From an uncultured Spirochaetaceae bacterium (GTDB taxonomy: Bacteria > Spirochaetota > Spirochaetia > Sphaerochaetales > Sphaerochaetaceae): a stretch of 64,000 nt of DNA. Shown in pieces: positions 32,997 through 41,738 of this stretch. The notes beneath the pieces are model-generated. The model was given only the letters and a program-made list of their open reading frames with translations. It was not told the origin of the DNA and did not search any database. The stretch lies in the NCBI GenBank assembly GCA_944390015.1, contig CALXOL010000010.1, positions 1-64,000 on the forward strand, in the 5' to 3' direction. The translations under genes were made by a program, and so were the position numbers. Numbering within the stretch: the stretch's first letter is position 1; each line of letters starts with the position of its first letter.

Positions 32997-35185
32997 TTCA
33001 GTCTCACTCCGAATGAATATGCACCGCGATGCGTTATATCTATGAAAAGCTCCAGATTCCCCCACTCGTTATTAAAGCCCAAAGAAAGGGAAAAACCCGC
33101 CGCCCAGTCGTTTAAAAGCGAGAGGGGAACGAGGAATGCATTCTCTATGCGTGGCCAGAAACGATCAGGATAATTGCGGCTCTCATAGCCTTCAGAGAAG
33201 ATGGAGACATCCATATAGATTGACTCTGAAAGTAAAACTCTTCCCCCTATGCTAAGAAGAAGATAATCACGGCTGAGATTTCCACTCTTGCCCGTTACAT
33301 AACTCTCTCCTATGTTCTCATTGCCACGAAGCACATACGCCTTACCAGAGATAATGAACTTGGATGAAGGAACAGGAGAAGGAATTATGCTCTCAAAAGA
33401 CAGACGGATGTCATACATGAATGGGGAGCGCAGATAAAGATCGCAATCAAAATCGATATCGATTCCGTTTGAATATAGGTTTTTCGGATCAAGGAGACGG
33501 TACTTGAGATTGAAATTAACCTTAGGATCAAAATACATCATTCTGGGACGTACCTTGTTCACATCATCGAATGATTTAAGACTTCCAAGACTTATGAGAT
33601 CAAGATCCAGTGAGAGCTCAAGGCGCAGCCTGTTCATGTAGTCATAGGCTACGCCCCCTTCTGCGGAGAAGAGGAAATCGGAAGTGTCCATCCTGTTCAA
33701 ATAATCGGCAATAGAGAGCATAGATAAATCCCCGACTCCGATACGAGCTGAGGCGAATGCCGAGAAGGAGGATGCGAAATTATAATAGTAGGATGCAAAG
33801 AGCGCCGTATAATTGGTTATATCAAGTCCTGCGATAAGAGTCCCGTAGTACTCAGGAAGATTGATATCGAAGAACACACTCGCATGGGGCTTGAAATAAA
33901 AGAGAGAGGGCCTTCCCTCCTCGATGCTTCCCTTGATACCTGCATCCATGCCAATACCGATAGAAACCGAAGAGGTAAGATGGGAAAAAGGTTCTGCTTT
34001 TACTATGATTTTCCCATCATCAACGGTATATCCTATACTTTTAAAGCCCTCCTCCTGCTTTATGTAAATAAGAATCTCCTCGAGCCTCATGATCGTCTCA
34101 TAATCGGCAACCTCTCCGCTTAACGGAGATAAAAGATATCTGTAGTGGTTGAAGGAAGGAGGTGTTATTATCGATTCTATTACGAAATAGGGGCGCTCAG
34201 AGTACGAAAGGGGCCGCTCTTTCTTCCGTCCTTTCAACGCCTGCTCTATCTGGTCAAAGACCTCGATATTATCCTCGACGGTCTTCTTTCCGATTTCAAA
34301 GATCTCATCGACCTTGTAGAAATCCAGCACACCTATTTCCGCGATATCTGGGATTATCACGTAATCGGAGAGGGAGTAACGCTCTACTGTGTTTGGACTC
34401 GTCACAAGATCAAGAACCTGAAAGGCCACACCTGTCAGTGTGTCTATGTCATAATAGAGCTGCCCTTCATTATGCTCTCTTTGAACATCGTTCAAATCCA
34501 CGGCAAGAACGATATCCGCACCCATTGCACGTGCGATATCCGATGGCATGTTATTCACCATTCCACCGTCAACAACATACCTTCCATCCTCCGTCCTGCC
34601 AGGTGTGAATACGATTGGAATCGCCATCGACCCCCTCATCGCATTATAAAGAGAGCCATCAGAGTATACTATCTCCTCTCCGCTCTCAAGATCCGTTCCT
34701 ACCGCCCTATACGGTATTGAAAGTTCGTCAAAATCATTTATTCCAAGTACTTTTATCAGATTAGAGCGGAAGAAAGATGCAACATACTGGTCATCTATGA
34801 TACCATTCGCAGCTCCAATGGCATCCGAGGAGAAATCGAGCGTTATGAGATTTGATGCAGGGGTTTCTCTTCCCCCTTCCATCATATAGTTTCCACTTCT
34901 TGAATAGACATGCAGGAAGAGATCCATCATATCGGTTCCCCGTATGAGAGCCTCAAGATCTTCCCCGCTGTAACCGGCTGCGTAGAATGCACCGACTAGA
35001 GCACCGACGCTCGTGCCGAGCACATAGTCAGGATAGAGTCCCCTCCTGTCCAATTCTTTAAGAATCTCAATCTCGGCTATGCCTTTTGCCCCTCCACCTG
35101 AGAGCACAAGTGCGAAGGTCTTATCGGCGGCAAAGACTGAGAAAGACAACAAGAATATGATTAAAACAGAAAGAAGCCTCTTCAT
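32993..35185 (-). CDS. Type Vd autotransporter: patatin phospholipase fused to outer-membrane barrel
   Basis: 730 aa. Signal peptide 1-19; patatin domain about 24-310 with oxyanion GGGAKG, nucleophile GTSVG (Ser near residue 62) and catalytic DGGMVNNMP. A POTRA-like region (about 345-415) leads to a 16-strand BamA/TpsB-like barrel ending SFGVRLK. This is the PlpD/FplA layout, in which the lipase is exported and tethered or released at the cell surface. The catalytic dyad appears complete. It sits in a housekeeping run (fmt upstream, radical SAM downstream). Confidence 0.88.
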   Translation of the reverse strand: MKRLLSVLIIFLLSFSVFAADKTFALVLSGGGAKGIAEIEILKELDRRGLYPDYVLGTSVGALVGAFYAAGYSGEDLEALIRGTDMMDLFLHVYSRSGNYMMEGGRETPASNLITLDFSSDAIGAANGIIDDQYVASFFRSNLIKVLGINDFDELSIPYRAVGTDLESGEEIVYSDGSLYNAMRGSMAIPIVFTPGRTEDGRYVVDGGMVNNMPSDIARAMGADIVLAVDLNDVQREHNEGQLYYDIDTLTGVAFQVLDLVTSPNTVERYSLSDYVIIPDIAEIGVLDFYKVDEIFEIGKKTVEDNIEVFDQIEQALKGRKKERPLSYSERPYFVIESIITPPSFNHYRYLLSPLSGEVADYETIMRLEEILIYIKQEEGFKSIGYTVDDGKIIVKAEPFSHLTSSVSIGIGMDAGIKGSIEEGRPSLFYFKPHASVFFDINLPEYYGTLIAGLDITNYTALFASYYYNFASSFSAFASARIGVGDLSMLSIADYLNRMDTSDFLFSAEGGVAYDYMNRLRLELSLDLDLISLGSLKSFDDVNKVRPRMMYFDPKVNFNLKYRLLDPKNLYSNGIDIDFDCDLYLRSPFMYDIRLSFESIIPSPVPSSKFIISGKAYVLRGNENIGESYVTGKSGNLSRDYLLLSIGGRVLLSESIYMDVSIFSEGYESRNYPDRFWPRIENAFLVPLSLLNDWAAGFSLSLGFNNEWGNLELFIDITHRGAYSFGVRLK

Positions 35186-35188
35186 AGC

Positions 35189-36118
35189 TTACCGCCCAAG
35201 AATAGATGAGAGCAACGCCCTATCCCCGTTTACAAAGGAGAGGGCATCCATTTCTTTTCTGCTTGGACTCTGAAGCCTCGTGACATATATGTAACTGCCC
35301 TTAGCCGCAATCTTGAGTCCCTTCTTCTTATCTATGCCAACGACAGTGCCGGGAGCATCCGAGCTGTTAGGCTCCAAAGAGAATGCAGAACCCGATACCG
35401 CACAAAGCAGAAGCTTCTCTCCTTTATATGTCGTAAACGCCTTGGGCCAAGGATAGCTTGCTCTTATCAGAGCGTGGATACGCTCTCCAGGGAGGGAGAA
35501 ATCTATCTCCCCATCTTCTTTTTTAAGCATCCTCGAGTAAGTTACAGCCCCTTCCTGCTTTCGCATTTGGTAAGAGGAGACATCTGAAAACACATCAGAT
35601 GCAAGCTGGGCTGCCATAACAGCCACCCTCTCTTCAAGAGATGTGAGAGTTTCTGTGCCGTCAAGAGGAAAAGATGTGGATGAAAGGATATCGCCGCTAT
35701 CGACCTCTAAGGCAATCTCCTGTATGCTGATTCCACCCTCCCTATCCAGATTCACGATACTTTCATATAGTGGGGAACACCCCCTGTATTTAGGCAGCAG
35801 GGACGGGTGTATGTTAAATTTATTCTCAAAGAGGGAAAGGAACTTCGGACCGAAGATCTTCCCATAACAGAATGAGACAAGTGTGTCACAGCCTAGTGTC
35901 TTCACACACTCCCTTGCCTCAGTTCTCAAACTCTGCATCTGGTAATAAGGCAGGCCCAGCTCCTTTGCTTTTATCTTTATAGGGGGCTCAATGATTTTAT
36001 TCCCCCTTCCACCCTTCTCATCGGGGCTTGTGAGAACAGCTTTAACGAGTCCTGCCATATAAAGCGCTTCTAAAGTCGGTACGGCTATGCTTCCAGTTGC
36101 GGCAAAAAGTATTTTCAA
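35189..36118 (-). CDS. fmt: Methionyl-tRNA formyltransferase
   Basis: 309 aa. The formyl-binding core has NIHPSLLPKYRGCSPLYESI, and SLDGTE...DSGDIL-type residues and the C-terminal OB-like domain (about 205-309) are present. It formylates the initiator Met-tRNA. Its start overlaps the def stop by 4 bp, the standard def-fmt pair. Confidence 0.93.
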   Translation of the reverse strand: MKILFAATGSIAVPTLEALYMAGLVKAVLTSPDEKGGRGNKIIEPPIKIKAKELGLPYYQMQSLRTEARECVKTLGCDTLVSFCYGKIFGPKFLSLFENKFNIHPSLLPKYRGCSPLYESIVNLDREGGISIQEIALEVDSGDILSSTSFPLDGTETLTSLEERVAVMAAQLASDVFSDVSSYQMRKQEGAVTYSRMLKKEDGEIDFSLPGERIHALIRASYPWPKAFTTYKGEKLLLCAVSGSAFSLEPNSSDAPGTVVGIDKKKGLKIAAKGSYIYVTRLQSPSRKEMDALSFVNGDRALLSSILGR

Positions 36119-36621
36119 TCTTTCTTCCTCTTCTTGTTCTTCTTCCTATATGCCTTTATAACCCTCTCCCTCTCATCCTCGCTCAGATGGTCTATGAAGA
36201 GCGTGCCATTCAGGTGGTCATTCTCATGCTGAATGACGCGGGCAAGAAGCCCTGAGGCATCTATCGTAAAGTGTTTTCCTTCCAGATCCTGTGCCTGAAC
36301 CTTGACACTTAACGGCCTGATCACATCACGATAGAATCCTGGAATGGAAAGACATCCCTCCTCATAAGGGCCCTCTTCGATACTCGTCTCTATTATCTCT
36401 GGATTGATGAATACGAACTTCCCTTTCTCCCCCTCATGGAGGTCAACGATGAAAAACTTCTTACTTACGCCGACCTGAGGAGCGGCAAGCCCTACACCAT
36501 CTGCTTCCGTAAGAGTCTCAAACATGGCATCAACCAGCATCTTAAGTGCGCTGTCAAACGATTTAACACTCTCCGTGTTCTCTCTTAATACTTCATCATC
36601 AAGCTTATAAATATCTAGCAT
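36115..36621 (-). CDS. def: Peptide deformylase
   Basis: 168 aa. All three motifs are present: GVGLAAPQVG, EEGCLSIPGF (Cys ligand) and QHENDHLNGTLF (HExxH variant HENDH). The metal protease removes the N-formyl group. The ATG lacks a Shine-Dalgarno sequence and lies 6 nt after TATATT. Confidence 0.95.
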   Translation of the reverse strand: MLDIYKLDDEVLRENTESVKSFDSALKMLVDAMFETLTEADGVGLAAPQVGVSKKFFIVDLHEGEKGKFVFINPEIIETSIEEGPYEEGCLSIPGFYRDVIRPLSVKVQAQDLEGKHFTIDASGLLARVIQHENDHLNGTLFIDHLSEDERERVIKAYRKKNKKRKKD

Positions 36622-36627
36622 AACAGA

Positions 36628-36656
36628 AATATAACATCAAAAAGGGAAATTGTGCA
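36628..36656 (-). promoter_or_regulatory. def promoter placed for leaderless transcription
   Basis: TGCACA (36651-36656), a 17-bp spacer and TATATT (36628-36633) on the minus strand. The gap to ATG 36621 is 6 nt. It lies in the 84-bp gap after priA, so def-fmt and the genes below may start here. Confidence 0.55.
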
Positions 36657-36705
36657 CTAGAAGGCAGACTGCAACCAGCTTAAAAGGCTTTCAATTTGCC
36701 ACCCA

Positions 36706-38682
36706 CTAGAACATATCTATAGGATCGGTATCTATCTCAAGCTGTACATCATGATCCACCTTATACGAGGCTCTTAGGACTTCAAGAACCTTGAGAGCGA
36801 AAGAAAATGACTCATCTTTGGCGATTATAAGCACATGATAGCGATAGTAATTATTTATGATCTCAATCAAGGAACTAGTGGCAGGATACATCTCGATGCC
36901 TTCTCTCTCATCGAAATACTCTGAAAGAAATGCCTCCACCGCCTCCGCCTCAGCTCTGGCCTTATCCTCCTTGCGGCTCCTGATTCTTATATTGATAAGC
37001 CTCGAATACGGAGGGTAGCCTATTTTCCGCCTCACCTCCATCTCTCTCCTATAAAACTCCTCTGGCTCATTTAGCTCAACCGCTCTTATGGCAGGATTAT
37101 CCACCTGGCTCGTCTGTATGATCACACGTCCGTCATCTCGATATCTTCCGACACGGCCGGAGACCTGCTGCAAAAGAGCAAATGTCCTTTCATTCGCCCT
37201 GAAATCCGGCAGGAATATGCTTTGATCTGCATTAACCACTCCTACCAGAGTAGCTTTAGGGAAATTCAATCCCTTTGCGATCATCTGCGTTCCAAGAAGT
37301 ATGTCTATATCCCCGCGCTCAAACTGCCCGAGAGTCTCCGATATATACCCCTTGTCGTTCTCTGCGGTATCCCCGTCAAGCCTCTTGATCCTTGCAAAAG
37401 GATAGAGCGTTCTGAGTTCTTCCTCTATCATCTCGGTACCAAGGCCGGATGTGATGAGATCATGGCTATGACAGGATGGACATGTCTTGACAAGAGGCAT
37501 CACATAGCCGCAGGTATGGCACTTCAACACCTTACCCTTCTTATGGTATGTAAGGCTTATTGAACAGTTTGGACACCGAACTGCCTCTCCACAGCTGTTA
37601 CAGAGAACCGATGAAGAATATCCTCTCCTGTTAAGAAAGAGGATTACCCCGTTTTTCTTCTCAAGAGCCGCCTTTATCTCCGTTTGAAGTATCTGACTTA
37701 TATTTCCCTTCTGTCCAAGCGTATTAACGATCCTGATATCAGGGAAAGCACCTTTACCTATTCTTCTAGGAAGGCTGAGAGTCACTATCCTGCCCTCCTT
37801 CATAAGTTTGAAGCACTCGAAAGAAGGTGTTGCGGATCCCATTATCAGGGGAGCCTCATTGTACTTGCTCCTCAACTGTGCAAGCTGCCTTGCATGGTAT
37901 CGTGGTGCGTTTGAAGCCTTGTATGAGGTCTCATGCTCCTCATCCATTATTATCAGCTTAAGATTCTTAAACGGTGCGAAAACCGCACTTCTGGCTCCTA
38001 TAACGATATCCACATCCCCACTCTTAACGAGCCGCGCAATCTTCAGACGCTGTGATGGGGTAAGTGCTGAGTGCATGATTTGAACTCTTGAGTTAAAACG
38101 GGCCTTAACATTCTTTGATAGCTGCTCGGAAAGCGTTATCTCAGGTACCATGTATAAAACCTGACCACCATCTCTTATCGTCTCCTCGGCCAGACGCAGA
38201 TATACCTCACTTTTGCCTGAACCCGTAACCCCATAAAGATAGAACAGACTCCTGCCTTTCTTTCTCCACTCATGGTACTCTCTTATAACCCTCTCCTGGT
38301 CAGCGCTCAGATGCTCTATCGGGATGAAATCATTTTCTTCGAAAAACGGAGATGAGTCACTGTCCCTCTTGGCACTTGGAACCATCAACGAAAGGCACTG
38401 TCCCATGGAGTTCTTATACAGATAGCTCATGTCACGGCTTAGCCTGATGAGCTCATCGTTTATAACATCCTCCTTATCTATGACCTTGAGTATGCCTTTA
38501 ACATCATAGCCCCCTTCAGGCTTCTCATCACTTATGGCTATGACGAATCCCGTCATCTTCCTGTGATTGAAATCAACCTGGACTCTCCTATAAAGGGGAG
38601 ATGGAATCGCACTCTCATCATAGGAGTATGTGAACGTGCTGTTATATAGAGGAACAGAGAGGGTTACGAGCGCATATTTCAA
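36706..38682 (-). CDS. priA: Primosomal helicase PriA
   Basis: 658 aa, slightly short. Walker A GVTGSGKSEVYL (near residue 150), DEEH box IIMDEEHETSYKA, and a zinc-binding segment with eight cysteines between CNSCGEAVRCPNC and TCPSCHS. Helicase motifs QMIAKGLNFPKATLVGVVNAD and QVSGRVGR follow. It restarts stalled replication forks. The start overlaps the UDG-like gene's stop by 4 bp. Confidence 0.94.
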   Translation of the reverse strand: MKYALVTLSVPLYNSTFTYSYDESAIPSPLYRRVQVDFNHRKMTGFVIAISDEKPEGGYDVKGILKVIDKEDVINDELIRLSRDMSYLYKNSMGQCLSLMVPSAKRDSDSSPFFEENDFIPIEHLSADQERVIREYHEWRKKGRSLFYLYGVTGSGKSEVYLRLAEETIRDGGQVLYMVPEITLSEQLSKNVKARFNSRVQIMHSALTPSQRLKIARLVKSGDVDIVIGARSAVFAPFKNLKLIIMDEEHETSYKASNAPRYHARQLAQLRSKYNEAPLIMGSATPSFECFKLMKEGRIVTLSLPRRIGKGAFPDIRIVNTLGQKGNISQILQTEIKAALEKKNGVILFLNRRGYSSSVLCNSCGEAVRCPNCSISLTYHKKGKVLKCHTCGYVMPLVKTCPSCHSHDLITSGLGTEMIEEELRTLYPFARIKRLDGDTAENDKGYISETLGQFERGDIDILLGTQMIAKGLNFPKATLVGVVNADQSIFLPDFRANERTFALLQQVSGRVGRYRDDGRVIIQTSQVDNPAIRAVELNEPEEFYRREMEVRRKIGYPPYSRLINIRIRSRKEDKARAEAEAVEAFLSEYFDEREGIEMYPATSSLIEIINNYYRYHVLIIAKDESFSFALKVLEVLRASYKVDHDVQLEIDTDPIDMF

Positions 38683-39326
38683 CTTATTGCCGTCCTGATC
38701 GCCTGAAGATCATCCCACACGAGGCGTTTAAAAGATGGGTTATCAATACATTCTCTCTGTGAATATGTGACATATGTTTTTATTCCGTTGACCTTGAAGC
38801 TCTTTTTCTTCGCCCTTATCTCCTCATAGCTTTTGTTGTTGCCAAGAATGTAATGTGCCACGTCAAGGCCGAAGAGAATCATAACATCTGGAGAGAGTGA
38901 GACCATCTCCTCTTTCAGAAAATGACGGCATTTATCGGCATTATCTCTATCCAGGCTATCGGCAGGGCATTTAAGAAGACTCAGCAATGCACGTTCAGAG
39001 CGGGCAATGGAGATAGCGGACATCTGTTTCTCATACATCTCTTGAGCATCCGGAGCCAATATCGTCTCACACACCTCGGGGAAAGCCACTACGGAGATCA
39101 CCCTGGCTTTCTTAGGATTGAAATAGAAAGACACGCCCTTCCTGTTCTCCCAGAGCGGGCAGTTATGGCAGTCGGAGGAAAGGAGAGTCTTCTCCACCTT
39201 TTCTTCTTTTTTCACCCTGACATCGTACATGTACACACCGTCCTCCCCAAGAGGATCGGAGAATGCACGCTCTGCCTCATCACGCAGTTCCAGTAGAGTC
39301 TCAATGCTGTCGTTCAAACCACTCAT
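38679..39326 (-). CDS. UDG-superfamily protein with Fe-S cysteines but degenerate active site
   Basis: 215 aa from ATG 39326, preceded by AGGGAG. The layout is that of family 4 uracil-DNA glycosylases: CHNCPLWENRKGVSF has Cys53 and Cys56, and CPADSLDRDNADKC gives Cys120 and Cys133, the four [4Fe-4S] ligands. The catalytic GEAPG loop is replaced by VAFPEVCE, and the HPS motif near the end by TYSQRECIDNP. It may have lost glycosylase activity or changed its substrate. It lies between priA and truA. Confidence 0.7.
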   Translation of the reverse strand: MSGLNDSIETLLELRDEAERAFSDPLGEDGVYMYDVRVKKEEKVEKTLLSSDCHNCPLWENRKGVSFYFNPKKARVISVVAFPEVCETILAPDAQEMYEKQMSAISIARSERALLSLLKCPADSLDRDNADKCRHFLKEEMVSLSPDVMILFGLDVAHYILGNNKSYEEIRAKKKSFKVNGIKTYVTYSQRECIDNPSFKRLVWDDLQAIRTAIS

Positions 39327-40140
39327 ATTTCTCCCTGTCATAACTCACATCGGACAGATAAAGACCATCCGAAGGTGCGGTCTTGTGGACCAACGTCCTA
39401 TCCTTGGCATCCAATATTTTTTTTAGCTCGATTTCTCCCATGCCCTTGGAAAGGAAGGAGAGCATCGTACCGACCATGCTTCTCACCTGATGATATAAAA
39501 AAGCATTACCCGCTACTTTGTAACGCATCAGACGATAGCCGTACTTATCACTTATCTCATCCCACTCAGATACGTAGATATCACGCATCTTAGAAAGGCT
39601 CTTATCCTTTGAGGAGGAGAATGTCGTGAAATCATGAGTTCCCTTAAGAACAGAGGCAAGAACATTCATCTCAGAGAGAGGATAGAACCGTCTGACAGGC
39701 GTTATTCTCTTATCATCAAAGGGAAGCATGTCCTCTGCTCTCTTTATCAGATACCAGTACTCCCTGCTCTCGGTTGTGAATCTCGCATGGAAATCAGGAC
39801 CGACCTCATCACTCGATATTATCCTGATATCCTTACTCAGATGGGTATTGAGGATTATCCTGAACTTATCTGCCGCTATGCATCTTCTGGTATCGAAATG
39901 CGCACATTGCCTGAGTGCGTGAACTCCACTATCCGTCCTACCCGAACCAAAGAGCGTAACATCCTCTTCAAGTATGGAAGATAGGGTATCCTCTATCTCC
40001 TGCTGAACCGTCCTCTCCCCATCCTGGCGCTGCCAGCCTGAGAAAAGAGAGCCGTCATATGACAGAAAAAGCCTTATCCTTCTCTCGCCCTCCTCAAGGC
40101 CTTTGAAGGAGGACGGCCTGTTCCAGTCAGAGCGTGCCAT
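39301..40140 (-). CDS. truA: tRNA pseudouridine38-40 synthase
   Basis: 279 aa from ATG 40140 (MARSDWNRPSSF); an extension to 40176 would overlap acpS more. LSYDGSLFSGWQRQ and the catalytic Asp in GSGRTDSGVHALRQ are conserved, as are AGNAFLYHQVRSMVG and LVHKTAPSDGLYL. It modifies the anticodon stem of many tRNAs. It overlaps acpS and the UDG-like gene. Confidence 0.92.
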   Translation of the reverse strand: MARSDWNRPSSFKGLEEGERRIRLFLSYDGSLFSGWQRQDGERTVQQEIEDTLSSILEEDVTLFGSGRTDSGVHALRQCAHFDTRRCIAADKFRIILNTHLSKDIRIISSDEVGPDFHARFTTESREYWYLIKRAEDMLPFDDKRITPVRRFYPLSEMNVLASVLKGTHDFTTFSSSKDKSLSKMRDIYVSEWDEISDKYGYRLMRYKVAGNAFLYHQVRSMVGTMLSFLSKGMGEIELKKILDAKDRTLVHKTAPSDGLYLSDVSYDREKYEWFERQH

Positions 40141-40483
40141 CGAGCACCACCATGGCGATGGAATACGCCTTCTCATGACTGATTGAAAGATGAATCCGTG
40201 CTTCTCCTATCATCTCACTTATCTTATCGCACCTTACTATATATGGCTTACCACTCTCTTCTGAAAGGATCTCTATATCCTTTGCTGAGATAGAAGTAAA
40301 TCCTGTGCCAAGGGCTTTTGAGAATGCCTCCTTTGCTGCAAAACGGGAGGCATAATACTCCTCTCTCCTTACCGATGGGGCCGCAGAGAGCTCACGAGAG
40401 GTGAATATCCTTGAAAGAAACGCATCGCTCTTATCGAGGAAACGCCCGTTCTCAACTATGTCTATGCCAACTCCCAAGACCAT
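40127..40483 (-). CDS. acpS: Holo-(acyl carrier protein) synthase
   Basis: 118 aa. GVGIDIVENGRF at the N-terminus holds the metal-binding Asp, and FAAKEAFSKALGTG is the second signature. LSISHEKAYSIAMVV is near the end. It attaches 4'-phosphopantetheine to ACP. It lies 1 nt after the ybbR gene. Confidence 0.93.
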   Translation of the reverse strand: MVLGVGIDIVENGRFLDKSDAFLSRIFTSRELSAAPSVRREEYYASRFAAKEAFSKALGTGFTSISAKDIEILSEESGKPYIVRCDKISEMIGEARIHLSISHEKAYSIAMVVLDGTL

Positions 40484-40484
40484 C

Positions 40485-40874
40485 TCATTCCCCTTGCGAG
40501 AAAAGAATCCTTACCGAAGATGGCTGGGCTTTCACACTGATGCTGCTCTCTCTGAAAACATCCTGATTGAAATCAAGTACGACAGGCACCCGTGCGATAC
40601 CCGAGTTATCCACACCTGAGAAATCCGCATATGCGCTGATCTGGGAAGGATCGACAAGGTAAATCAGGCTCTCACTGCCGCTTATGACGATCTCAACAGT
40701 ATCAGGGACGAGGGACTCCGCCCTAAGTCCTGAAGGGAGATCAACATCCAGAGGTATCGTCACTACCCTGTTGGATATATTCGAGAATTCAACGATGAGA
40801 ACGACTGCTACAGCCAGTAAGAATGAGAATATCTTAGGCCCCCAGGAAGAGAATATCTTTATGCTCTGCTTCAT
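40485..40874 (-). CDS. YbbR-domain protein (CdaR-like)
   Basis: 129 aa: one membrane helix (about 12-32) and a single YbbR-like domain (NRVVTIPLDVDLPSGLRAES...). CdaR of Bacilli has several YbbR domains and tunes the diadenylate cyclase CdaA, so this is a minimal version. Its start overlaps cdaA by 4 bp, supporting that partnership. Confidence 0.75.
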   Translation of the reverse strand: MKQSIKIFSSWGPKIFSFLLAVAVVLIVEFSNISNRVVTIPLDVDLPSGLRAESLVPDTVEIVISGSESLIYLVDPSQISAYADFSGVDNSGIARVPVVLDFNQDVFRESSISVKAQPSSVRILFSQGE

Positions 40875-41719
40875 ACCTCTCCTCCTTTAACCTGCCCCTC
40901 TGAACCATCAGATGAGCCACTTTGCTCCTTAATCTCAGATGGAAGAACATCACGGTAGGTAAAGAGGGCAAGAAGAACCTTCTTTATAGTATCGTTGGTC
41001 AGGTCATAATAGATGTTTGCATTATATGCCAGGCTTATGGCACCCGTCTCCTCGGAAACCACTATGATTACGGCATCACTGACTTCGGCAAGTCCAAGGG
41101 CGGCACGGTGCCTTGTTCCAAAGCTCGCCTTTATTCCCGTCTGCTCACTCAGGGGCAGATAGCATGCGGCATAAGTTATCCTGCCACCCTGCACGACGCA
41201 AGCCCCATCATGCAGCGGAGTATCATGATCGAATATGGTGAGGATCAACGTGGATGAGAGATCCGCATTAAGCTTAGTTCCCGAATCCAGCACGCTCTTT
41301 ATATCGATATGCCTCGGGAATACTATAAGAGCGCCCCTCTTCTTCTCCACCAGTATGTTACACGCATTTAATATGGAATCTATCTGCTCTCCCGTCGTCT
41401 GCTGACCGATACGGAAGAATCTTCTCTTCTTGATGAAAGACATAGAGAATGCCCTTCTCAACTCCGGATGATAGAATACGAACACGAGCATGAGGAATGG
41501 GACGAAAAGCTCCTGCATGATGAACGTAAGCACATCGAAAGAGAGAATATAACAGACGGCATAGCAGATTGCAAAATACATAAGAACCATGACCAGCTGC
41601 TTCGCCTTACTCTGATCGAGTGCGATGTACACCCTGTAGAAGACAAAAGCGAGAATCATGGTCTCTGCCAGCAATCTAATATAATCGACTACTCCTAAAG
41701 TTGAGAGTACCTCAAACAT
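40871..41719 (-). CDS. cdaA: Diadenylate cyclase CdaA
   Basis: 282 aa. Three N-terminal membrane helices (about 10-90) precede the DAC (DisA_N) domain with the catalytic DGA in HDTPLHDGACVV and RHR in FGTRHRAALGLAEVS. It makes cyclic di-AMP from two ATP. It is followed directly by the ybbR gene. Confidence 0.92.
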   Translation of the reverse strand: MFEVLSTLGVVDYIRLLAETMILAFVFYRVYIALDQSKAKQLVMVLMYFAICYAVCYILSFDVLTFIMQELFVPFLMLVFVFYHPELRRAFSMSFIKKRRFFRIGQQTTGEQIDSILNACNILVEKKRGALIVFPRHIDIKSVLDSGTKLNADLSSTLILTIFDHDTPLHDGACVVQGGRITYAACYLPLSEQTGIKASFGTRHRAALGLAEVSDAVIIVVSEETGAISLAYNANIYYDLTNDTIKKVLLALFTYRDVLPSEIKEQSGSSDGSEGQVKGGEV

Positions 41720-41738
41720 TACGCCTCTCCTTATTCGG

